From positions 1 through 61,856 of the forward strand of contig PXRP01000003.1 of NCBI GenBank assembly GCA_003021655.1: 61,856 bases of DNA. The letters are read 5' to 3'. Of the stretch, positions 26,518-35,987 are shown piece after piece. Every line of letters starts with the position of its first letter. Positions within the stretch are counted from its first letter, which is position 1. The notes under the pieces were generated by a model that worked only from the letters and a program-made list of their open reading frames with translations, did not search any database and was not told where the DNA came from. This stretch comes from Halobacteriales archaeon QS_4_69_31. Lineage in GTDB: Archaea; Halobacteriota; Halobacteria; Halobacteriales; Haloarculaceae. The translations under genes and the position numbers were made by a program.

Positions 26518-26646
26518 TCAGTCAGCGGCGTGGCGCAGAGCCTGCCCGCAGTCCGAACACTGCCAGCCCTCGCCCTCGTAGACGACGGAGCCGGAACAGT
26601 CAGGACACTGATATGATTCGAAAACCGATCGGGGTTGTGCTGCCAT
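26518..26646 (-). CDS. 42-residue zinc-ribbon microprotein
   Basis: Two CxxC pairs (QCPDC, QCSDC) in MAAQPRSVFESYQCPDCSG continuing to EGWQCSDCGQALRHAAD. Family-typical rubredoxin-like zinc ribbon; function unknown. A minus-strand TATA (ACTTAAC, 26672-26678) lies about 28 bases before the ATG, so the mRNA is leaderless. Divergent from rpiA. Confidence 0.8.
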   Translation of the reverse strand: MAAQPRSVFESYQCPDCSGSVVYEGEGWQCSDCGQALRHAAD

Positions 26647-26777
26647 CGGCGGAAAAAATGGACATGCGTTGTTAAGTCTTGCTATGGTGGTATTTCCATA
26701 ATATAAGGTATTTAACCGCCGGGGGGCCCGCGGGGCCGGACAGTAGCGTTTTGGGGGGCGGGGGCGACAACCCGGCC

Positions 26778-27464
26778 ATGGACGAGAGCGAGCGCGAGGC
26801 GGCGAAACGGCGGGCCGGTGAGAGCGCGGCCGCGACTGTCGCGGACGGGTCGGCCGTCGGGCTGGGCAGCGGGTCGACGGCGGCCCACGCGGTCCGCGCG
26901 CTCGGGCGCGAAGTCGACGACGGGCTCGACGTCGAGGGGGTCCCCACTTCGTTCCAGGCCCGGGAGGTGGCCATCGAGGCGGGGGTCCCGCTGACGACGC
27001 TCGACGAGACGGGCGGGCGCGTCGACGTGGCGATAGACGGAGCCGACCAGTTCGCCGACGGCGACCTCGTCAAGGGCGGCGGCGGGGCACACGCCCGCGA
27101 GAAGGTCGTCGACACGGCCGCCGACCGGTTCGTGGTGGTCGCGGACCCGACCAAGGAGGCCGACGCCCTCGCCCACCCGGTCCCGGTCGAGGTACTCCCG
27201 GACGCGCGGACGACGGTCGCGAGGGCCGTCACGGAGCTGGGGGGTGACCCGCAGCTCCGGCGGGCCGACCACAAGAGCGGGCCGGTCGTGACCGACAACG
27301 GCAGCCTCGTGCTCGACTGCGCGTTCGGGCCGGTCGCCGACCCGACGGGGCTGGCCGCCGACCTGGCGGGGCTGGCCGGCGTCGTCGAACACGGGCTGTT
27401 CGTCGGCGTGGCCGACGCTATCCACGTCGGAACTGAAAACGGCGTCACGGTCGTCGAACCGTGA
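26778..27464 (+). CDS. rpiA: Ribose-5-phosphate isomerase A
   Basis: Interconverts ribose-5-phosphate and ribulose-5-phosphate, supplying pentoses for nucleotides. 228 residues. Motifs: VGLGSGSTAAHAVRAL, the IDGADQFADGDLVKGGGGA active-site loops with catalytic Asp/Lys, the catalytic glutamate in AREKVV, and GLFVGVADAIHVG at the C-terminus. The TATA box (TATTTAAC, about 26709) lies ~66 bases upstream of this ATG; an in-frame Met at 26679 is upstream of it and rejected. Confidence 0.95.
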   Translation: MDESEREAAKRRAGESAAATVADGSAVGLGSGSTAAHAVRALGREVDDGLDVEGVPTSFQAREVAIEAGVPLTTLDETGGRVDVAIDGADQFADGDLVKGGGGAHAREKVVDTAADRFVVVADPTKEADALAHPVPVEVLPDARTTVARAVTELGGDPQLRRADHKSGPVVTDNGSLVLDCAFGPVADPTGLAADLAGLAGVVEHGLFVGVADAIHVGTENGVTVVEP

Positions 27465-27492
27465 CGCGAGAATCCGGCGGTTTCCCCCGCGT

Positions 27493-27660
27493 CTAGAGGT
27501 CGCGTGGCTGGACCGTCTTGCGGTCGTTCGCCTGTGCGCGTCGCGCCGCGTTGTCGAGGAGTTCGTCGACTTCCTCGTCGAGGGCGTCGTAGAAGTCGCG
27601 GGAGACGTTCATGTCGTCGAGCGCTTCCTTGACCGAGTTCTTGACAATGAGGTCTGCCAT
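27493..27660 (-). CDS. 55-residue histone-fold-like small protein (DUF1931-like)
   Basis: Acidic helical protein starting MADLIVKNSVKEALDD and ending AQANDRKTVQPRDL. The final segment matches the end of the archaeal histone fold (A-x-N-x-R-K-T-V-x-P-x-D-L). Relatives are widespread in haloarchaea and usually annotated as DUF1931. DNA binding is possible but the strong acidity makes it uncertain. Its leaderless promoter has TTTATAAC (27685-27692), about 29 bases upstream of the ATG. Confidence 0.82.
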   Translation of the reverse strand: MADLIVKNSVKEALDDMNVSRDFYDALDEEVDELLDNAARRAQANDRKTVQPRDL

Positions 27661-27831
27661 ACAGGCCCCCATTCAAAAGGACACGTTATAAACTTTCCCA
27701 AATACCCGTTCGCTCGCGTCCGCTGACGGGCGTCTGCGGCCCGCTCGACCGGAGTCCCCCCCGCCGGACGCGGGGGTTTAAGTATTTTGTGGAGGGGGGA
27801 CGGTAAAGTGAATCCGCGACCGAGGGGGTGT

Positions 27832-28599
27832 ATGCGCGAACTCCTGGAGGCCGTCGCCGCGGGCGAGGTCTCGCCCGCGGAGGCACAGGCCCGGCTGGCC
27901 GGCTACGCGACCGGCGAGGCCGGACGGTTCGACGCCGCCCGCGAGGGCCGGAGCGGCGTCCCCGAGGCGGTGCTGGCGACCGGCAAGACCCCCGCGGAGG
28001 TCGCCGCGCTCGCGGCGACGGCCGTCGAGACCGCCGGCCGTGCCATCGTCACCCGGACCGACGCCGCCGACCGCGAGGCCGTCACCGACCGACTCGCCGG
28101 CGACCACCCCGATGCCGACGTGACCGTCCACGACCGGGCGGGCGTGCTCGTCGCCCGCGCGCCCTCGTTCGACCCGCCGGCCCTCGACGCGGCGGTGGGC
28201 GTCGTCACCGCGGGGACCTCAGACGCGGTCCCGGCGGGCGAGGCGGCGGTCATCGCCCGCGAGATGGGCGCGACCGTCACCCGCGTCGACGACGTCGGCG
28301 TCGCCTCGCTCGCGCGCACGGTCGATTCGCTGGCGACGCTCCGCGAGCAGGATGTCCTCGTCGTGGCCGCCGGCCGCGAGGGCGCGCTCCCGACGGTGCT
28401 CGCGGGACTGGTCGACGTCCCCATCGTCGGCCTCCCCGTCTCGACGGGCTACGGCCACGGCGGCGCGGGCGAGGCGGCGCTCTCGGGGATGCTCCAGTCC
28501 TGCACCGCGCTGTCGGTCGTCAACGTCGACGCCGGTTTCACCGCGGGGGCACATGCCGGACTGATCGCCAGACGGCTCGACGAAGCGCGGGGCGAGTGA
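27832..28599 (+). CDS. larB: LarB-like pyridinium-3,5-biscarboxylate mononucleotide synthase
   Basis: 255 residues. The N-terminal ~100 residues are specific to LarB; the C-terminal domain is PurE-like (VVTAGTSDAVPAGEAAVIAREMG, VVAAGREGALPTVLAGLV, VPIVGLPVSTGYGHGGAG). LarB carboxylates nicotinic acid adenine dinucleotide in the synthesis of the nickel-pincer cofactor of lactate racemase and relatives. The partners LarC and LarE are not in this window. A TTTAAGTA box (27777-27784) lies about 50 bases before the ATG. Confidence 0.9.
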   Translation: MRELLEAVAAGEVSPAEAQARLAGYATGEAGRFDAAREGRSGVPEAVLATGKTPAEVAALAATAVETAGRAIVTRTDAADREAVTDRLAGDHPDADVTVHDRAGVLVARAPSFDPPALDAAVGVVTAGTSDAVPAGEAAVIAREMGATVTRVDDVGVASLARTVDSLATLREQDVLVVAAGREGALPTVLAGLVDVPIVGLPVSTGYGHGGAGEAALSGMLQSCTALSVVNVDAGFTAGAHAGLIARRLDEARGE

Positions 28600-28715
28600 G
28601 TCGTGTCGCGCCGGCCGCTCCCCGCCGGGCCGGACCTCCCCAACTGTGTGGGTATATTTACTATCCCCCACCCACGTGTAGCCTCGGGTACCGGCCACAA
28701 GCCGGCCGAAAACAC

Positions 28716-28865
28716 ATGCCAGCGTGCAATCACTGTGGCGCGCACGTCTCCGACCAGTTCGCCCGCGTCTTCGCGGACGAGCACGGCCAGGTCCACGCCT
28801 GCCCGAGTTGCTCTGCGAACGCTGGTATCGCGGAAGTCGCCCGCGAGCGCGCCCCCGAAATCTAG
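28716..28865 (+). CDS. 49-residue CxxC...CxxC zinc microprotein
   Basis: Cysteine pairs C4/C7 (ACNHC) and C29/C32 (ACPSC), with histidines at 6, 10, 23 and 28. Paralogous in its first half to the microprotein at 24720. Starts at 28716 with a TATA-like TATATTTACT about 60 bases upstream; 9 bases separate its stop from the next ATG, so it is probably cotranscribed with the GIY-YIG gene. Function unknown. Confidence 0.78.
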   Translation: MPACNHCGAHVSDQFARVFADEHGQVHACPSCSANAGIAEVARERAPEI

Positions 28866-28874
28866 TACCGCCCG

Positions 28875-29165
28875 ATGACCGAACCGCCGCGCCCGGGCGC
28901 CGCGCCGGACGCGGACCACTTCGTGTACGTCCTCCGTTGCGGGGACGGGTCCTTTTATACGGGCTACACCACGGACGTCCAGCGCCGCGTCCGCGAACAC
29001 GAGCGCGGCGACGGCGCGAAGTACACCCAGGGGCGCGGTCCCCTGGCGGTCGTCCACGTCGAGGGTTTCGAGAGCCGGTCGGCCGCGATGCGCCGCGAGC
29101 ACGAGGTCAAGGACCTCTCGCGGGCCGAGAAGGAACGGCTCGTCGGCACAGCGGGGACGGAGTGA
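28875..29165 (+). CDS. GIY-YIG nuclease-superfamily protein (YhbQ/UPF0213 type)
   Basis: 96 residues: a single GIY-YIG domain with FVYVLRCGDGSFYTGYTTD (the GIY and YIG elements), RRVREHERGDGAKYT (catalytic Arg and following His), and a late HEVKDLSRAEKERL helix. Family members are small stand-alone proteins, some with DNA nicking activity; cellular role not established. Follows the zinc microprotein by 9 bases and precedes a phosphohexomutase by 36 bases. Confidence 0.88.
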   Translation: MTEPPRPGAAPDADHFVYVLRCGDGSFYTGYTTDVQRRVREHERGDGAKYTQGRGPLAVVHVEGFESRSAAMRREHEVKDLSRAEKERLVGTAGTE

Positions 29166-29201
29166 CCGCACCTTTTTGCTGACGGGGGCGCACCCCCCGG
29201 T

Positions 29202-30623
29202 ATGGGACGCGACGCTGACGCCGAGGCGATCGCCTTCGGGACCGACGGGTGGCGAGCCACGCTCGACGAGTTCACGGCCGAGCGTGTGCGCATGGTGGGC
29301 CAGGCCGTTGCGAGCTATCTGCGCGACGAGGGCGCGACGGCGCCGGTCGCCGTCGGCTACGACGCCCGGGAGACCTCGCGGGGGTTCGCCGAGGAGCTCG
29401 CGCGCGTACTCGCGGCCAACGGCTTCGACGTGGTCGTCCCCGAGCGGGACGTGCCGACGCCGGTCGTCGGCTGGACCGTCCGCGACCGGGACCTGGCGGG
29501 GGCGCTCATGCTCACCGCCTCGCACAACCCCCCCGAGTACAACGGCGTGAAGTTCATCCCCGCCGGGGGTGCGCCCGCGTTGCCCGACGTGACCGACGAC
29601 GTCGTCGAGCGCCTCGCCCGGCCCGACCCCCTCGACGAGAGCGAGTGGGGGACCGTCACCGAGGAGGACATGGTCGAGCCGTTCTTCGAGCACGCGATGG
29701 AGACGGTCGCGGCCGACCTGGACGGCGTTCCCGTCGTCTACGACGCGATGCACGGCAGCGGCCGCGGGGTCACCGACGCGCTGCTCGCGCGGGCCGGCGC
29801 GGATGTCGAGCGCCTGCGCTGTCGCGAGGACTCCACCTTCGGCGGCTCCTCGCCCGAACCGACCGCCGAACACCTCGGCGCGCTGGCCGAGCGGGTCGCC
29901 GCCTCCGACGCGGTCCTGGGGCTCGCCAACGACGGCGACGCCGACCGCCTGACCGTCGTCACGCCCGAGCGCGGCGTGCTCGACCCGAACCTCTTTTTCG
30001 CCGCCACCTACGACGCCCTGCTCGCCGGCGAGGCGCTGCGCGACCCCGCCTCGTTCACCCGGAGCGGCGACGTCGTCCGGACGGTCTCGACGAGTTCGAT
30101 CGTCGACCGCGTCGCCGAGGCCGACGGCCGGTCCGTCCACGAGACGGCCGTCGGCTTCAAGTGGGTCGCCGAGGCCATGGGCGAGCACGACGCGCTGATG
30201 GGCGGCGAGGAGAGCGGCGGCTTCGGCCTGACGAGCCACCTCCGGAACAAGGACGGCGTCCTGCTGGCGCTGGTCGCCGTCGCCGTCGCCGCCCGCCAGC
30301 CCTACGACGACCGGGTCGACGAACTGCTGGCCGAGTACGGCGAGATCCACCAGGACCGGGTCAGCGTCGACTGCCCCGAAGAGCGCAAGGAGCCGGTGCT
30401 GGATGCCCTGGAGGGGGCGCTCCCGGAGTCGCTGGCCGGCGCGGCCGTCGAGAGCGTCTCGACCGTCGACGGCTTCAAGGTCTTTCTCGACGACGGCTCG
30501 TGGCTGCTGGTGCGCCCCAGCGGCACCGAACCGAAACTGCGGGTCTACGCCGAGGCCGGCTCGACCGACCGGGTCGAGGAACTGCTCGCGGCCGGCCGCG
30601 ACCTGGCCGAACCGCTCGTCTGA
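29202..30623 (+). CDS. Phosphohexomutase (phosphoglucomutase/phosphomannomutase)
   Basis: 473 residues of the phosphohexomutase superfamily, a different branch from the enzyme at 25065. Motifs: FGTDGWRA at the N-terminus, phosphoserine loop TASHNPPEYNG, metal loop NDGDADRLTVV, sugar loop GGEESGGFG and phosphate loop RPSGTEPKLRVYAE. GEESGG and the FGTDGWR start suggest phosphoglucomutase-type specificity, but this cannot be fixed from sequence. Plus-strand, probably in one unit with the two preceding small genes. Confidence 0.9.
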   Translation: MGRDADAEAIAFGTDGWRATLDEFTAERVRMVGQAVASYLRDEGATAPVAVGYDARETSRGFAEELARVLAANGFDVVVPERDVPTPVVGWTVRDRDLAGALMLTASHNPPEYNGVKFIPAGGAPALPDVTDDVVERLARPDPLDESEWGTVTEEDMVEPFFEHAMETVAADLDGVPVVYDAMHGSGRGVTDALLARAGADVERLRCREDSTFGGSSPEPTAEHLGALAERVAASDAVLGLANDGDADRLTVVTPERGVLDPNLFFAATYDALLAGEALRDPASFTRSGDVVRTVSTSSIVDRVAEADGRSVHETAVGFKWVAEAMGEHDALMGGEESGGFGLTSHLRNKDGVLLALVAVAVAARQPYDDRVDELLAEYGEIHQDRVSVDCPEERKEPVLDALEGALPESLAGAAVESVSTVDGFKVFLDDGSWLLVRPSGTEPKLRVYAEAGSTDRVEELLAAGRDLAEPLV

Positions 30624-30677
30624 AGCGTCTCGGGCCGGCACCGGACCCGACGCGCTTGCGGGGTCTCGGACGGGGTC

Positions 30678-32831
30678 TCAGACAGACACGTCGGAGTCGG
30701 CGTCGGCCGCGACGTCGGCCCCGCGGGTTTCGACGGCCTCGACGAGCAGTTCGGCGATGTCGACGATATCGATGTCGTCCTCGAAGCCGCCGGTCTTGCG
30801 GCCGTCCTCGAACATGGTCGTACACATCGGGCAGGCAACGACGAACTTCTCGATGGCGCCGCCCGCAGCGGTGTCTTCGACGGCCTCCCGGAGGCGCTGT
30901 TCGCTCGGTTTGGGGTCGTCGTCGAAGTCGGTCCAGAGGCCGCCCCCGCCCCCGCCACAGCAAAACGAGTCGTTGCGGTTGCGCGGCATCTCGACCAGTT
31001 CACAGCCGGTCGCGCGGACGAGTTCGCGGGGCGCCTCGTACTCGTCGTTGTACCGCCCGAGGTGACAGGGGTCGTGGTAGGTGACGGTGTAGTCGAGTTC
31101 GTCACCGCACAGGCCGAGTCGCCCCTCCGCGACGAGGTCCTCGACGACCTGTGTCCAGTGAAAGACCGGCGCGCCGTCCCACGATTCCTCGGGCACCTCC
31201 ATCATCGGGTCGTCGGCGAACTCGGCGAACTCGACCTCGGGGTACTCGTTCTCGAAGGTGTTGAACGAGTGGGGGTCGGTACAGACGACCCGCTCGAACT
31301 CGCAGTCCTCGAAGGTCTCGACGAGCCGGCCGGCCTGCTCGACGAAGAGGAACTCCTCGCCGACCCGGCGGACGTCGTTGCCGTCGTAGACCTCGTCCTC
31401 GTAGAGGATGCCGTAGTCGACGCCGGCTTCCTCGAACAGGCGCGCCAGCGCCCGCGCGACCGTCCTGTTGCGGTCGTCGTAACTCGGGTAGTCGCCGACG
31501 TACCAGAGGTACTCGACGCTGGTCTCGCGGGCGTCCGCGACGTCGAACGACAGGGGGTCGGTCCACTCGCCGCGGGCCCGCTGGGGCTCGCCGAAGGTGT
31601 TGCCCTGTCGCATCACGTTCCCGAAGACGTCCTGGAGGTGGCGGTCGACGTCGCCCTGGTCGACGAGCTGGCGGTTCATCCGCGTGAACGAAGTGAGGTG
31701 TTCGATCTCGACCGGGCAGGCGTCCATGCAGGCCATACACGACAGGCAGGACTCCATCGTCTCGGCGTCGACGACGCTGGTCCCGCCGTCGGCGACAATG
31801 GGTACCTCCTCCCCGCCCGCGTCGCGGGCCTCGCGGTAGCTCTTGAGGTCGAGGATCACGTCCCGGGGGTCGAGCGGTCGGCCGGCGGCCGTGGCGGGAC
31901 AGACCGACGAACAGCGCCCGCACTTGGTGCAGGCGTCCTGGTCGAGCAACTCCTTCCAGGTGAAATCGGCGATGGACTCGGCGCTGGTCTCTTCCAGGTC
32001 CGCGGGGACGCCCGGCAGCCGTCGCCCGGCGTCGTCGTCGCTGGCCACCACGTTCGCGAACGACGAGAGCATGTGGAAGGGCTTGCCCAGCGGGACCGCC
32101 GCGACGAACGCCAGCGCGAGGACGGCGTGGGCCCACCAGGCCACGGGGTAGGCCGCCCGCGCCAGTCCGGGAGTCATCCCCGCCCCCTCCAGAACGAGCG
32201 CGACGAACCAGCCGACGAAACTCACCGTCTCGAACGACGGGTAGTTCTGGCCGAGGATCCGGACGCCCTCGGTGAGATAGCCACCGACCCCGAGCAGGAA
32301 CAGCGTCCAGACGAACAGGTCGTCTTCGAGGCTAGTGTGGCGGCCCCAGAGGCGGCCCTCGCGGGCGGCGTAGCGCCGGTAGATGGCCACGCCCAGTCCG
32401 ACGACGAACAACAGCCCCATCGCGTCGACGACCAGCGAGTACGAGAGATAGAAGTCGCCGACGAAAAACGACTCGCCCGTCAGCGGCCTGTAAATATCCA
32501 TGTCGATACCGAGGATGGTGGTCGCGATGAGCAGCGTGAGAAAGCCCCAGACGACGAGCGCGTGCATGACCCCGGCGACGACGTCCCGGTCGCGCAGCGA
32601 GGCGTTGGTCAGCGTGTTACGCGCCGCCGCGAGGACGCGACCGGGCAGGTCGGCGAGTCGGTCCTGGGGGTCCTCGCGCCCGCGGGCGTAGCGCCTGACC
32701 CGCCGGTAGGACCCCAGCAGGAAGACCGCGACCGCCACCGCCGCCAGGTAGTAGAACGCGGCCTTCCCGACGGGTCCGATCCCCCAGAACGTCGGCCGGG
32801 TCACCTGCCCCGACTGTGCCAGGACCGCCAT
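30678..32831 (-). CDS. Membrane-bound heterodisulfide reductase-like Fe-S oxidoreductase
   Basis: 717 residues fusing three parts. Residues ~20-250 are a NarI-like cytochrome b domain with five or six helices and histidines (HALVVWGF, WWAHAVL) for haem. Residues 301-311 (C301, C304, C307, C311) and 362-372 (C362, C365, C368, C372) each hold a CxxCxxCxxxCP 4Fe-4S motif. The C-terminal ~280 residues are CCG-type (HdrB/GlpC-like): DPCHLGRY, FCCGGGGGGLW, CPMCTTMF. This layout is common in haloarchaea and probably passes electrons between the quinone pool and a thiol/disulfide or flavoprotein partner. Partner unknown; monocistronic. Confidence 0.9.
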   Translation of the reverse strand: MAVLAQSGQVTRPTFWGIGPVGKAAFYYLAAVAVAVFLLGSYRRVRRYARGREDPQDRLADLPGRVLAAARNTLTNASLRDRDVVAGVMHALVVWGFLTLLIATTILGIDMDIYRPLTGESFFVGDFYLSYSLVVDAMGLLFVVGLGVAIYRRYAAREGRLWGRHTSLEDDLFVWTLFLLGVGGYLTEGVRILGQNYPSFETVSFVGWFVALVLEGAGMTPGLARAAYPVAWWAHAVLALAFVAAVPLGKPFHMLSSFANVVASDDDAGRRLPGVPADLEETSAESIADFTWKELLDQDACTKCGRCSSVCPATAAGRPLDPRDVILDLKSYREARDAGGEEVPIVADGGTSVVDAETMESCLSCMACMDACPVEIEHLTSFTRMNRQLVDQGDVDRHLQDVFGNVMRQGNTFGEPQRARGEWTDPLSFDVADARETSVEYLWYVGDYPSYDDRNRTVARALARLFEEAGVDYGILYEDEVYDGNDVRRVGEEFLFVEQAGRLVETFEDCEFERVVCTDPHSFNTFENEYPEVEFAEFADDPMMEVPEESWDGAPVFHWTQVVEDLVAEGRLGLCGDELDYTVTYHDPCHLGRYNDEYEAPRELVRATGCELVEMPRNRNDSFCCGGGGGGLWTDFDDDPKPSEQRLREAVEDTAAGGAIEKFVVACPMCTTMFEDGRKTGGFEDDIDIVDIAELLVEAVETRGADVAADADSDVSV

Positions 32832-32964
32832 ACTCTAGTGGCACACCACCGGCCGGTTAAGTCTTGTCACGGTCCCACACGGGGCCGGCGACGCGTCCCG
32901 GCCGGCCGGACGTGTCTCTCGGCCGACAGGGTTAAACGGCCACGGCCCGGGAGTGTGTGCCGGG

Positions 32965-33561
32965 ATGGACGAGAAGACAGAACAGCTCCGTGACATCTTC
33001 ATGGACGTCTCCGACGAGGAGACGGTCACGGAGACCCAGGCCGAGACGCGGGGGTCGCTCGCCGCGACCGACGACGAGGCCGTCGCGGAACAACTCCGGG
33101 AAACCATCGAGACACTCCGGGAGCGCGAGTCCTTCGAGACCGCCCTGGACGCGGAGACCTACGCCGACATCGTCCGTGCCTTCTACGACGACGCGGACGA
33201 CGGCGCGGTCGCCGACCGGCTGGGACTCCCCGCCGAGACAGTCTTCGCCGCCCGGCTCGACCTCCACCTGCTCCGGGACGCGGATACCGACGCGCCCTTC
33301 GACCTGGGCGTCCTCCGCCAGCACCGCGACGCCGACGCGGAGGCGCTGGCCGCCGGTCTGGGCGTCGACGCCGACACGGTCTCTCACTACCGCCGGGTCG
33401 TCGCCGCCGAGGACGCCGCCCGCGCCGCCAACTTCCGCTACCGGCGCGAGTTCGAGGAACTCCTGACCGACGCCGACCTCTCGGACCAGCTCACAGAGAG
33501 CATGCAGGACGACGGCCTCCGGGAGGCCGCCGAGGACATCGAGACCGACGTCTCCTTCTGA
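32965..33561 (+). CDS. cmi4: Conditioned-medium-induced protein 4 (Cmi4-like)
   Basis: 198-residue acidic soluble protein beginning MDEKTEQLRDIFMDVSDEETVTE, a signature of the haloarchaeal Cmi4 family first named from a gene induced by conditioned medium. Central helices with two helix-turn-helix-like repeats (DDGAVADRLGLPAETVFAAR; AEALAAGLGVDADTVSHYR) suggest DNA binding (inference). The start is the ATG at 32965, not the GTG 12 bases upstream. TATA-like GGTTAAACGG (about 32930) precedes it. Confidence 0.78.
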   Translation: MDEKTEQLRDIFMDVSDEETVTETQAETRGSLAATDDEAVAEQLRETIETLRERESFETALDAETYADIVRAFYDDADDGAVADRLGLPAETVFAARLDLHLLRDADTDAPFDLGVLRQHRDADAEALAAGLGVDADTVSHYRRVVAAEDAARAANFRYRREFEELLTDADLSDQLTESMQDDGLREAAEDIETDVSF

Positions 33562-33683
33562 GACGCTGCCCGGCCGGGCTCGCCGTCGAAGCCCCGGTTT
33601 CGTCCCCGCGGCCTGCGGGCCCGGAGACGCCGGCCGTCGAGAGTACGACAGTTTAAATCCCGGAGGGCGCAAAGGGGGCACGA

Positions 33684-35987
33684 ATGGACGTCGCGGACAT
33701 CCCGGGCGTGCCCGAGTGGCTGCCCGAGCACCTGCGCGGCGAGGGCATCGAGTCGCTGTACCCGCCCCAGGCCGAGGCCGTCGAGGCCGGCGTCACCGAG
33801 GGCGAGAACCTCGTCGCCAGCGTCCCCACGGCGAGTGGCAAGACGCTGGTCGCGACGCTGGCGATGCTGTCGGCCGTCGAGCGCGTCGGGGACGGCGGCC
33901 GGACCGGCGAGGAGCCCCCTCGCGGGAAGGCGCTCTACATCGTCCCCCTGCGGGCGCTGGCCAGCGAGAAACGCGAGGAGTTCGAGCAGTTCGAGGCCTA
34001 CGGGCTGGACGTGGGCGTCTCGACGGGCAACTACGAGTCCGAGGGGGGGTGGCTCGCCTCGAAGGACATCGTCGTCGCCACCAGCGAGAAGGTCGACTCG
34101 CTGGTGCGCAACGACGCGCCGTGGCTCGACGAGTTGACCTGCGTCGTCGCCGACGAGGTCCACCTCGTCGACGACAGCGAGCGGGGGCCCACGCTGGAGG
34201 TGACGCTGGCGAAACTCCGGCGGCTCAACCCTGACCTCCAGACCGTCGCCCTCTCGGCGACCATCGGCAACGCCGAGGGACTGGCCGAGTGGCTCGACGC
34301 CGCGCTCGTCGACTCGGACTGGCGCCCCATCGAACTGCGGAAGGGCGTCCACTACGGCCAGGCGGTCCACCTGGAGGACGGCAGCCAGTCGGAACTGCCC
34401 GTGCGCGGCTCGGAGAAACCGACCGCCGCCATCGTCCGGGACACGCTGGCGGACGACGGCTCGACGCTCGTGTTCGTCAATTCGCGGCGCAACGCCGAGG
34501 CCGAGGCTCGTCGCCTCGCCTCGACCGTCGAGTCCCACCTCACGCCCGAGGAGCGGGACCGTCTCGCGGCCGTCGCCGACGAGATCCGCGACGTGAGCGA
34601 CACGGAGACCAGCGACGACCTCGCGGACGCGGTCGAGCAGGGCGCCGCGTTCCACCACGCCGGCTGTGCGAGCGACCACCGCTCGCTCGTCGAGGACGCC
34701 TTCCGGGACCGCCTGGTGAAGGTCGTCTCCGCGACGCCGACGCTGGCCGCGGGGGTCAACACCCCCTCGCGCCGGGTCGTCGTGCGGGACTGGCGGCGCT
34801 ACGACGGCACCGCCGGCGGCATGCAACCGCTCTCGGTGCTGGAGGTCCACCAGATGATGGGGCGGGCGGGCCGGCCGGGCCGGGACCCCTACGGCGAGGC
34901 GCTGCTGGTCGCGTCGAGCCACGACGAACTCGACGAACTCTTCGAGCGGTACGTCTGGGCCGACCCCGAGCCCGTCGAGTCGACACTGGCCGCTGAACCC
35001 GCGTTGCGGACCCACATCCTGGCGACGGTCGCCTCCGGGTTCGCCAACTCCCGGGCGGGGTTGCTGGAGTTCCTCGAACAAACGCTGTATGCCGTCCAGA
35101 CGCCCGAGCGCGGCCGCCTGGAGCGGGTCACCGACGACGTGACCGAGTATCTCGTGGCCAACGACTTCTTGGAGCGCGACGGCGACGACGGCCTCACGGC
35201 CACCTCGCTTGGCCACACCGTCTCGCGGCTGTACCTCGACCCGATGAGCGCCGCGGAGATCATCGACGGCCTGCGCGACGCCGAGGACCCCTCGGCGCTG
35301 GGGCTGTACCACCTCGTCGCGCGCACGCCGGACATGTACGAACTCTACCTGCGCTCGGGCGAGGACGAGGAGTACACGATGCTGGCCTACGAGCGCGAGG
35401 AGGCGTTCCTGGGCGCGATGCCCAGCGAGTTCGACCCCGCGTTCGAGGACTGGCTCGCGGCGCTGAAGACCGCGCGCCTGCTCGAAGACTGGGCCAGCGA
35501 GGTCGACGAGGGCGAGATAACCGACCGCTACGGCGTCGGGCCCGGCGACGTCCGCGGGAAAGTCGAGACGGCCCAGTGGCTGCTGGGCGCGGCCGAGTCG
35601 CTGGCGGGCGAACTCGGGCTCGGCGTCGCGCCGGCCATCCGCGAGGCCCGCGTGCGGGCCGAACACGGCGTCCGCGAGGAACTGACCGACCTCGCGAGCG
35701 TCCGCGGCGTCGGGCGCAAGCGCGCGCGACGGCTGTACGAGGGCGGCATCGCGGACCGCGCCGACCTCCGGGACGCCGACAAGTCAGTCGTGCTGGGGGC
35801 GCTGCGCGGCCGCCGGAAGACCGCCGAGACGGTCCTGGAGAACGCCGGCCACCGGAACCCGTCGATGGAGGGCGTCGACGCCGACGCCGCGGCCCGGCCG
35901 GACGACGACGGGGCCGACGCCGGCGAGGGCGGCGGCGCGGACGGGGACAGCGAAGGGGAAGACCAGTCGAGCCTGGGTGACTTCTGA
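33684..35987 (+). CDS. hel308: ATP-dependent DNA helicase Hel308
   Basis: Superfamily 2 helicase unwinding forked DNA 3'-5' during repair of stalled replication forks. 767 residues. Walker [11 protein letters not shown] (46-55), DEVH box 157-160, motif III SATIGN, motif [14 protein letters not shown] and [12 protein letters not shown], winged helix and ratchet domain, and a C-terminal HhH ([19 protein letters not shown]). The acidic tail ends QSSLGDF, resembling a PCNA-interacting (PIP) box. The TGA overlaps the cgi121 ATG by one base. Confidence 0.96.
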   Translation: MDVADIPGVPEWLPEHLRGEGIESLYPPQAEAVEAGVTEGENLVASVPTASGKTLVATLAMLSAVERVGDGGRTGEEPPRGKALYIVPLRALASEKREEFEQFEAYGLDVGVSTGNYESEGGWLASKDIVVATSEKVDSLVRNDAPWLDELTCVVADEVHLVDDSERGPTLEVTLAKLRRLNPDLQTVALSATIGNAEGLAEWLDAALVDSDWRPIELRKGVHYGQAVHLEDGSQSELPVRGSEKPTAAIVRDTLADDGSTLVFVNSRRNAEAEARRLASTVESHLTPEERDRLAAVADEIRDVSDTETSDDLADAVEQGAAFHHAGCASDHRSLVEDAFRDRLVKVVSATPTLAAGVNTPSRRVVVRDWRRYDGTAGGMQPLSVLEVHQMMGRAGRPGRDPYGEALLVASSHDELDELFERYVWADPEPVESTLAAEPALRTHILATVASGFANSRAGLLEFLEQTLYAVQTPERGRLERVTDDVTEYLVANDFLERDGDDGLTATSLGHTVSRLYLDPMSAAEIIDGLRDAEDPSALGLYHLVARTPDMYELYLRSGEDEEYTMLAYEREEAFLGAMPSEFDPAFEDWLAALKTARLLEDWASEVDEGEITDRYGVGPGDVRGKVETAQWLLGAAESLAGELGLGVAPAIREARVRAEHGVREELTDLASVRGVGRKRARRLYEGGIADRADLRDADKSVVLGALRGRRKTAETVLENAGHRNPSMEGVDADAAARPDDDGADAGEGGGADGDSEGEDQSSLGDF

